Assembly: GCA_964605235.1 (NCBI GenBank) | Contig: CAZSBB010000031.1 | Location: forward strand, 10,217 to 74,216 | DNA length: 64,000 bases | Source of the DNA: CAZSBB01 sp964605235 | GTDB taxonomy: Bacteria; Planctomycetota; Phycisphaerae; Phycisphaerales; Phycisphaeraceae | Reading direction: 5' to 3' | Shown: one piece after another, positions 58,104 through 64,000 of the stretch | Numbering within the stretch: the first letter of the stretch is position 1 | How the letters are laid out: each line of letters starts with the position of its first letter | Notes under the pieces: model-generated | What the model was told of the DNA's origin: nothing | Databases searched by the model: none | What the model saw: the letters and a program-made list of their open reading frames with translations, nothing else | Program-made: the position numbers and the translations under genes

Positions 58104-59156
58104 ATGGCCAAGTCAGGTAAAGCAAAACTCAAGGCGGTGCTGGTCGGGTGTGGCGGCATGTCGCGGGCGTGGCTGGAGCCGGCGTCCAAGCGCGCGGACC
58201 TGCAACTGGTGGGGCTGGTGGACCTGCGGCTCGAAGCGGCGCAGACCCGTGCCGCCGAGTACCACCTGCCTGCCGAGGTGGCGTTCACCGATCTCCAGGC
58301 GGCGCTCAAAGCGACGGAGCCGGACGTGGTGTTTGACGTCACCATTCCCGAGGCCCACCACGGTGTGGCGCTGACCGCCCTGAAGCATGGCTGCCACATC
58401 CTGGGCGAGAAGCCGATGAGCACCACCTTGGCGCACGCTCGGCAGATGGTGGCGGCCGCGGACCGGGCGCAGCGGATTTACGCGGTGATTCAGAATCGCC
58501 GGTATGAGCCGAACATTCGCCGGGCGCGGCAGGTGCTCCAGAGCGGCAAGCTGGGCGCGGTGGAGGAGGTGCACAGCGATTTTTACCTGGGCCCGCACTT
58601 CGGCGGCTTCCGGGATGAAATGGCGCACCCGCTGCTGGTGGACATGGCGATCCACACGTTTGACCAGTGCCGTTACCTGACCGGCGCCGACCCGGTGGCG
58701 GTGTACTGTCACGCGTTCAACCCGCCGCGCTCGTGGTATCAGGGTGATGCGTCGGCGGTGGCGATCTTTGAAATGAAGCTGCCCGACGGGAAGCCGGTGG
58801 TGTATTGCTATCGCGGATCGTGGTGCGCCCAGGGCGAGCAGACCAGTTGGAACGCCAACTGGCGCGTGGTGTGCAATCAGGGCACGCTGCGCTGGGACGG
58901 CGCCGAGGACGTGCGGGCAGAGGTGGTTCCCGCCCGCGCCAAGCGGCAGTTTTTCAAGCAACTGAAGCCGGTGAAAGCGCCGGCGGTGAAGGTGCCCCAT
59001 CTGGGCCATGCCGGATTGATCGACGACTTCCTCCGCGCGGTGCGCACGGGCGGAAAACCGCTGACGGATTGCCATGACAACATCCGCAGCTTCGCCATGG
59101 TGGTGGCGGCGGTCAAGAGCGCCGCCAGCGGCAGGCGCGAACTGGTCAAGTGGTGA
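58104..59156 (+). CDS. Gfo/Idh/MocA-family oxidoreductase
   Basis: This 350-residue protein has an N-terminal NAD(P) site (LKAVLVGCGGMSRAWL), EKPMSTTL and late alpha/beta-domain segments HPLLVDMAIHTFDQCRYL. The family oxidises sugars or inositol-like compounds. Substrate unknown. Confidence 0.88.
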   Translation: MAKSGKAKLKAVLVGCGGMSRAWLEPASKRADLQLVGLVDLRLEAAQTRAAEYHLPAEVAFTDLQAALKATEPDVVFDVTIPEAHHGVALTALKHGCHILGEKPMSTTLAHARQMVAAADRAQRIYAVIQNRRYEPNIRRARQVLQSGKLGAVEEVHSDFYLGPHFGGFRDEMAHPLLVDMAIHTFDQCRYLTGADPVAVYCHAFNPPRSWYQGDASAVAIFEMKLPDGKPVVYCYRGSWCAQGEQTSWNANWRVVCNQGTLRWDGAEDVRAEVVPARAKRQFFKQLKPVKAPAVKVPHLGHAGLIDDFLRAVRTGGKPLTDCHDNIRSFAMVVAAVKSAASGRRELVKW

Positions 59157-59178
59157 ACTCGGATGCTGTCCGCCGACG

Positions 59179-59928
59179 TCACCGGCGCACCGGCATCACC
59201 TTGAAATCCTGATGATGTGGATCCGCCACCGCCAGCACCGCCACGTGGATGTGCTGGGCGCCGGCGTCGCGCAGTTGCCGGACGCATTGCTGGAGCGTGG
59301 AACCGGTGGTCTTGACGTCGTCCACCAGCCAGATGTCCCAGGCTGACAGGTCCACGGCGGCGCATTGCACGGAGGCGTGCACATTGCGCAGGCGCAGCGA
59401 GGGCGTCAGCGTGGTCTGCGGCACGGTGTAACGCGTGCGTCCCAGCACCTGTGCCAGCGGCCAGCGCAGTTCCCGGTGGAGCGCCTGCGCCATGAGCTGC
59501 GCCTGGTTGAAGCCGCGCTTCCACCGCCGCGCCCAGTGCATCGGCACCGGGGTCAGCACCGCCGGCCGGGCGCCTTGCACTTGCCGCATCGACTCCGCCA
59601 GCAGCGGCGCCAGCAGGCCGGCATAACGCCATTCGCGGTGGAATTTCATCTGCACCACCCACTGCGCCAGCGGCGGGGCATAAGCGCCCAGCCGCACCAG
59701 CCGCTCCCAACCCGGGGGCTCCGCGCGACAGAACACGCAACCTGCGGCGGTCGCGGAGCCGGGACCCGCCGAGGCGCCGCATCGGCCGCAGTAGTCGGAC
59801 CGGGAATCCGCACGCCAGCCATGCGCCTGCGCCGCCGCCAGGTCCCGGGCGGCATCGCTGACGCAACATTGCCGCGTCCAATGACGCAGTTGATTCCAGA
59901 CCCGAAACGGCGCGGCGACAGTCGGCAT
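59179..59928 (-). CDS. ComF-family phosphoribosyltransferase-like protein
   Basis: This 249-residue protein has a Cys-rich N-terminal region (YCGRCG and GCVFCR) and the phosphoribosyltransferase loop IWLVDDVKTTGSTLQQ. ComF is linked to DNA uptake or nucleotide salvage. I chose ATG 59928; a longer extension lacks conservation. It is divergent from the pyrK-like gene. Confidence 0.85.
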   Translation of the reverse strand: MPTVAAPFRVWNQLRHWTRQCCVSDAARDLAAAQAHGWRADSRSDYCGRCGASAGPGSATAAGCVFCRAEPPGWERLVRLGAYAPPLAQWVVQMKFHREWRYAGLLAPLLAESMRQVQGARPAVLTPVPMHWARRWKRGFNQAQLMAQALHRELRWPLAQVLGRTRYTVPQTTLTPSLRLRNVHASVQCAAVDLSAWDIWLVDDVKTTGSTLQQCVRQLRDAGAQHIHVAVLAVADPHHQDFKVMPVRR

Positions 59929-59959
59929 GGTGGGTTCGACGCCCGTTATACTGCCCGTC

Positions 59960-60997
59960 ATGCTCATTGGCCAGAGTTCCGTACCACCGGCGCCCGCCGC
60001 CCCGCACCGCGACCGTTTCGACGCCACCGTGGTCGTCAATACTCAGCTTTGCACCGAGCACTATCGGCTGCGCCTGGCGCTGGCCGCGCCGTTTCCCGCC
60101 ACGGCGCCCGGACAGTTCATTCAACTGGGTTGCCGCACGCCCGACCAGGCGGCGGATGTCGAGGCGCTGCGCGGTGCGGATACTCAGTGGACGCCCGACG
60201 CGCCGCCGCAACTCCAGCAACCGGAATTATGCGGCCGACTGGCGCTGCTGCGCCGCCCGTTCAGTCTCGCGGGGCAGGGACCGCTGCCCGACGGCGGCAC
60301 CTGGCTGGAGGTGATCCACCGGGTGGTGGGAACGGGCACCGACTGGCTCAGTCGGCTCCAGCCCGGCGATGCGGTGGACCTGATCGGCCCGCTGGGCAAC
60401 GCCTTCACCTTGCCCAGGGGCAAATCGCTGGGCCTGCTGGTGGGCGGCGGCGTCGGTCTGCCCCCCATGTTTTATCTCGCCCAGGCGCTGCAGAGCCAGG
60501 GCTGGGACGCCATCGCGTTTGTCGGCGCGCTGCGGCAGGACCTGCTGCCGGTGCAATGGTCCCAACACCACCCGCCGGCCACCGACGGCTCACCCGTTTT
60601 ATGCGTGACCGGCTTCGCCGACTGCGGCTACCGCACGGTGGTGACCACCGACGACGGCTCGCGCGGCCTACCGGGACGCATCACCGACGGGCTGGCGAAA
60701 GTGCTCAACCGACTGAGCGTGGGCGACCGCGCCCGCGCGGTGGTCTACACCTGCGGCCCCGAGCCGATGATGCATGCCGTCGCCCAACTGGCGCAGCGCT
60801 GCGCCATCGACTGCCAGGTCTGCCTGGAGCAGGCGATGGCGTGCGGCATGGGCACCTGCCAGTCGTGCGTGGTGCGTATCGAGGCCGCCGGGCAGGCGCA
60901 GCATGGCGTGTCGAGCGACGGGCAGCCTTGGCGCTACCGGCTGGCGTGCACCGATGGGCCGGTGTTCGACGCCCGCAAAGTGGTCTGGCGGGTGTGA
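59960..60997 (+). CDS. pyrK: PyrK-like dihydroorotate dehydrogenase electron-transfer subunit
   Basis: This 345-residue protein has FAD- and NAD-binding ferredoxin-reductase-like segments (RRPFSLAGQGP, LGLLVGGGVGLPPMFYLA) and a C-terminal 2Fe-2S site (ACGMGTCQSC followed by LACTDGPVF). It should pass electrons from NADH to PyrD. It is longer than usual PyrK (about 260), with inserts near residues 58-85 and 205-260. No pyrD is adjacent. Confidence 0.83.
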   Translation: MLIGQSSVPPAPAAPHRDRFDATVVVNTQLCTEHYRLRLALAAPFPATAPGQFIQLGCRTPDQAADVEALRGADTQWTPDAPPQLQQPELCGRLALLRRPFSLAGQGPLPDGGTWLEVIHRVVGTGTDWLSRLQPGDAVDLIGPLGNAFTLPRGKSLGLLVGGGVGLPPMFYLAQALQSQGWDAIAFVGALRQDLLPVQWSQHHPPATDGSPVLCVTGFADCGYRTVVTTDDGSRGLPGRITDGLAKVLNRLSVGDRARAVVYTCGPEPMMHAVAQLAQRCAIDCQVCLEQAMACGMGTCQSCVVRIEAAGQAQHGVSSDGQPWRYRLACTDGPVFDARKVVWRV

Positions 60998-61126
60998 AAC
61001 TGTTCGTAGCACGGGGATGATGCGGGGGACTGGATCAGGCCCAAGTCGGTTTACCAGAGGGATGCTGCTGGGTGGCGGACTTGGAATGGTTCAGTGCTGC
61101 CCTGGACGATTGCCGATTTGCTGCCG

Positions 61127-62224
61127 TCAGCCGGCGGCGCTGAGCCGACGGATGGCGTTGGCTTTGATCAACGCGTAGACCGCCTTGCCGGGTTGCAATG
61201 CCAGCCGCTGCGCCGAGCCGGCGCTGATTTCCGCCAGCAGGGGGGCGCCGGCATTCAGTTCCAGCAGCACCTGGCCCTGATGGGTCGTCATGCGGGTAAT
61301 CGTGGCGGGCAGTTGGTTGCGAATGCTGACGCCCGGCGTGGGGCCCACCGCGATGGCGGTGTCCTGGGCGAGCAATTCCACCTGCACCCTGGCAGTCGGC
61401 GGCATGTCCCAGCGCGGAACCTGCAGCACCGTGGCGGCATCATCCCCAGCGGTGGGCCAACTCAGCATCGTGCAACCTGCCGCATCGTCATGACGCAGCA
61501 CCTGCAGCGTCCACACGCTGCGCAAACCCGCCTGCGCCAGCAGCGTCAATGCTGAGGGGTTCATGCACAAATCGCGATAGCTGCCCGCCCCCACGCATCG
61601 CCCGCGCTCCAGCAGCACCAGTTCATCGGTCACCTGCAACACGTCTTCCAGTTGATGGCTGACCAGCAGCAGCGGCAGATGCAGTTCATGGGCGAGGCGC
61701 TGCAGCAGTGGCAGAATGGTCTGCCGTCGCGCCGCATCCAGGCTGGCGATCGGTTCATCCAGCAGCAGCAGGCGCGGCCGGGCGAGCACCGCGCGCGCCA
61801 GGGCGACACGCTGGGCTTCACCGCCCGAGAGCGTCTGCACTGGGCGCGGCAACAAGTCGGCCAGTTCCAGCAACGTGCAGATGTGCTGGAAGTCAGACCC
61901 TCCCGCGCTGGCGCGCGCGGCCGGCGACAGGCACAGGTTCTGTGCGACCGTCAGATGCGGGAGCAGCCGGGCATCCTGAAACACCACGCCCACCGCGCGG
62001 CGATGCGGGGGCAAGTGCAGGCCGGCGGCGGTGTCGCACAGGATGACGTCATCCAGCAGGATTTTGCCCAGCCGGGGGCGCGTCAATCCCGCCAATAGAT
62101 GCAGCAGGGAGGTTTTACCGCTGCCCGATGGGCCGAACAATCCGGTGATGGGCGCGGTGAGATTCAGGTCGACATGCAGGTCGAATGCTCCGGCGGACCA
62201 CTGCAGTTGGGCGGCGAGTTTCAT
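61127..62224 (-). CDS. modC: Molybdate ABC transporter ATP-binding protein
   Basis: This 365-residue protein has Walker A GLFGPSGSGKTSLLHLL, signature LSGGEAQRVALARAV, Walker B LLLLDEPIASLD and a C-terminal Mop/TOBE domain (SIRNQLPATITRM). Its start overlaps the modAB stop by four bases (ATGA). Confidence 0.92.
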   Translation of the reverse strand: MKLAAQLQWSAGAFDLHVDLNLTAPITGLFGPSGSGKTSLLHLLAGLTRPRLGKILLDDVILCDTAAGLHLPPHRRAVGVVFQDARLLPHLTVAQNLCLSPAARASAGGSDFQHICTLLELADLLPRPVQTLSGGEAQRVALARAVLARPRLLLLDEPIASLDAARRQTILPLLQRLAHELHLPLLLVSHQLEDVLQVTDELVLLERGRCVGAGSYRDLCMNPSALTLLAQAGLRSVWTLQVLRHDDAAGCTMLSWPTAGDDAATVLQVPRWDMPPTARVQVELLAQDTAIAVGPTPGVSIRNQLPATITRMTTHQGQVLLELNAGAPLLAEISAGSAQRLALQPGKAVYALIKANAIRRLSAAG

Positions 62225-63723
62225 GACGTCGCCTCCCGCGGCGGACGGCGTTGCAAGCGCTCGCCGATCGCCAGGGCGAGGATGGACAGCGCCACCGACA
62301 GCAGCGCCAGCTTCCACGCCAAGCCGGTGGCTTCAGGGCGCTGCAGGTCGGTGAAGATCGCCAGGGGGATGGTGCGGGTCTGGTCGGCGATGTTGCCAGC
62401 CACCAGAATGGTCGCGCCAAATTCCCCCATGCTGCGCACGAAGCAGAGCAAAGCGCCCGCGACGATGCCCGGCCGCGCCAGCGGGAGCGTGATGCGCCAC
62501 AGGATGGTCAGCGGTGACAAGCCGAGCACCGCGCCGGCTTGCTCCAGCTTCGGATCAATGGCTTCCACAGCCAGGCGCACCGCGCGGACCAGCAGCGGAA
62601 AGCCCATCAGGCCGCACGCCAGCGCTGCCGCTTTCCAGGTAAAAAGCAGTTCGACGCCCAGCGTGTCGTGCAGCAACCGGCCCAGCGCACTGCCGCGTCC
62701 CAGCGCGAGCAGCAACACGTAGCCCACCACCACCGGCGGGAGCACCAGCGGCAGATGCACGATGGCGTCCAGCAGAATCCGCCCGGGAAATTGCTTCCGC
62801 GCCAGGAGCCAGCCGAGCGCGATCCCCGGCAGCAGCGCGAGCAAGGTGCCCACGGCCGCCACCCGCAGCGAGAGCGCGACTGCCGACCACACGGCAGTGG
62901 ATGATGCGACCACCGGCGGCTCCGCCACGCCACTGCTGAGCGGAATGGGCTTGAACAGCGGCACGAAGCCGGCGGGGATGAAGCGGTCGCGGGCGCGGTC
63001 GCTTTGCAACAGCATATGCCACGCCCGGCCGGCGGCGGTGGGCTGGACGCTGCACGCCATGACATAACGAATCGGCTCATGCAGCGCCGGGTCCAGGCGA
63101 TACCGCACGCGCAGCCTGGGATTGGTCGCCACATCGCTGCGGTAGACCACCGCGCAGCCGGCTTCGCCACTTTCCGCCACGGCGGCGGCGGCGCGCACGT
63201 CGAGCATGGGCGTCAGTCGTGGTTGCAAGGCCTCGGCCCAGCCCAGCGCGGTGAATGCCTGCAGCGCATAGATGCCGGCCGGCACGTGGGTGGGATCGCC
63301 CAGCGCAATGCGCCCCGGAGGCAGCAGGTCCAGCTTGGCGCCGTACTGCAGCAGAGGAATGTCCAGCGCTGGGCTTGCTTCACTGGTGCGCAGTGTCGCC
63401 ACGACCAGTTCGCCGCCCAGCAGGTCGACGCGCGTGTCGGCGTCGATCAATCCCGCCTGTTGCACCTGGTCCATCCAACTGCCGTTGGCGCTCAGGTACA
63501 GGTCGAAGGGCGCGCCCGCCAGCATCTGCTTGGCGAGGGTGGAACTGCCGGCGGTGTTGAGCTCCACGCGCGGGGCGGTCGGGCCGGCGTCCTGAATGAT
63601 CTGCTCCAGCACGGGGCCCAGACTTGCGGCAGCGAAAATGCGCACCGGGGACGTGGCCTGAGCCTCAGCCCCAATCGCCACCCCCGGCCACAGCAGCACA
63701 CCCAGCAAGACCCATCGATGCAT
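62221..63723 (-). CDS. modAB: Fused molybdate-binding protein and permease (ModA-ModB)
   Basis: This 500-residue protein begins with a signal peptide (HRWVLLGVLLWPGVAIG), then a ModA-like domain (VRIFAAASLGPVLEQI, NTAGSSTLAKQMLAGAPFDLYLS) to about residue 245, and a ModB-like permease domain with about five hydrophobic segments (LPLVLPPVVVGYVLLLALGR, FVRSMGEFGATILVAGN). ModA and ModB are normally separate. Fusion keeps binding and transport parts in one chain. modC follows with a four-base overlap. Confidence 0.9.
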   Translation of the reverse strand: MHRWVLLGVLLWPGVAIGAEAQATSPVRIFAAASLGPVLEQIIQDAGPTAPRVELNTAGSSTLAKQMLAGAPFDLYLSANGSWMDQVQQAGLIDADTRVDLLGGELVVATLRTSEASPALDIPLLQYGAKLDLLPPGRIALGDPTHVPAGIYALQAFTALGWAEALQPRLTPMLDVRAAAAVAESGEAGCAVVYRSDVATNPRLRVRYRLDPALHEPIRYVMACSVQPTAAGRAWHMLLQSDRARDRFIPAGFVPLFKPIPLSSGVAEPPVVASSTAVWSAVALSLRVAAVGTLLALLPGIALGWLLARKQFPGRILLDAIVHLPLVLPPVVVGYVLLLALGRGSALGRLLHDTLGVELLFTWKAAALACGLMGFPLLVRAVRLAVEAIDPKLEQAGAVLGLSPLTILWRITLPLARPGIVAGALLCFVRSMGEFGATILVAGNIADQTRTIPLAIFTDLQRPEATGLAWKLALLSVALSILALAIGERLQRRPPREATS

Positions 63724-63902
63724 GGCGACATGTTCACCCATCCACGGCGGTTTCGCCAGCGGCAGGGACAACCATGACCCTGGGTGGCCGGGTCTCAGGG
63801 CGGCGTCCCGAAGCCAGCGGAGCGTCCCCTCTGACCGACGTCCTGCCGTTGCCGGCTCCCGGATTGCGCTGCGGTGGTGCAACCGCCGGTCGATGCGGGC
63901 GT

Positions 63903-63926
63903 AAAAATGTACTTATCCCTTTTTTT
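63903..63926. repeat. Half copy of the family A palindrome
   Basis: AAAAATGTACTTATCCCTTT matches the right arm of family A, but no left arm is present. It lies upstream of modAB. Confidence 0.7.
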
Positions 63927-63958
63927 CCGAGTTCTGCAGCGGCGTCCCTGTTGAACTC

Positions 63959-63997
63959 CAATAGAAATGACAGGGCTTGCTTTCAATAGAAGTGTCA
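63959..63997. repeat. Direct repeats at the window end, possible mobile-element terminus
   Basis: CAATAGAAATGACA (63959-63972) and CAATAGAAGTGTCA (63984-63997) are 25 bases apart. Closely spaced end repeats like this are seen at the termini of some insertion sequences, such as IS21 types. The element itself, if present, is outside the window. Confidence 0.3.
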
Positions 63998-64000
63998 CCT

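Noticed and set aside
63724..63900. Possible molybdenum-cofactor riboswitch before modAB
   Set aside because: I could not match the conserved blocks of the Moco motif.

Overview
The window is a GC-rich bacterial chromosome segment, most likely from a planctomycete and perhaps class Phycisphaerae. The clues are an exported subtilase with the LEPRxLLS N-terminal motif, a LacI-type regulator beside a prepilin-like FTLIELLVVI protein, a complete oleBCD set, a pheT lacking its N-terminal tRNA-binding domain, and dense planctomycete-style palindromic repeats. The taxonomic call is an inference. Genes are packed on both strands with short operons. No rRNA, tRNA, CRISPR array or complete insertion sequence was seen. 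A 100-base run of N (10884-10983) lies inside a tandem palindromic repeat.

Layout. 1-6784: end of an unidentified gene, HDOD protein plus hybrid histidine kinase, exported SH3 protein, lipoprotein and a MshEN-domain protein. 6986-12260: ruvX and manC, then a divergent lacI-type regulator with a prepilin-like protein, a repeat array and pilT. 12670-18168: large subtilase, UDP-glucose dehydrogenase, HicBA pair. 18212-24833: DEAD-box helicase, SDR, octapeptide-repeat exported protein, TPR-YggX fusion, tandem repeat array, citramalate synthase. 25049-25167: an Ile-rich leader peptide and intrinsic terminator upstream of citramalate synthase. 25270-28838: oleB-oleC-oleD. 29035-33029: apgM, response regulator, exported protein with a CX4CH motif, YqgE. 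33181-38418 (minus): nagA, SDR, tag, kdsB, TPR protein. 38659-44253: ABM protein, dapB, WecA/MraY-like transferase, exported ClpP-like protease, histidine kinase, cold-shock protein. 44622-47295: pnp and rpsO. 47620-58037: hemL, methyltransferase, serA, a COG3014/ycfL/lpoB lipoprotein cluster, MATE transporter, pheT. 58104-63723: Gfo/Idh/MocA oxidoreductase, comF-like gene divergent from a pyrK-like gene, modC and a fused modA-modB.

Functional themes are envelope and surface work (manC, ugd, kdsB, nagA, WecA-like transferase, LpoB-like lipoprotein), core housekeeping (rpsO-pnp, pheT, serA, dapB, hemL, apgM) and signalling (HDOD/hybrid kinase, lone response regulator, lone kinase).

The most interesting material is intergenic. 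The Ile-rich leader and terminator suggest attenuation of the citramalate route to isoleucine. A palindrome family built on GGGGATAAGTACATTATTT occurs four times plus a half copy, and the bases of its stems differ by locus while staying self-complementary. A second family built on CACAGAGGCACAGAG-type arms occurs at least seven times in dispersed and tandem form (164-bp period). Several planctomycete REP-like palindromes and CCCCGGA minisatellites also occur.
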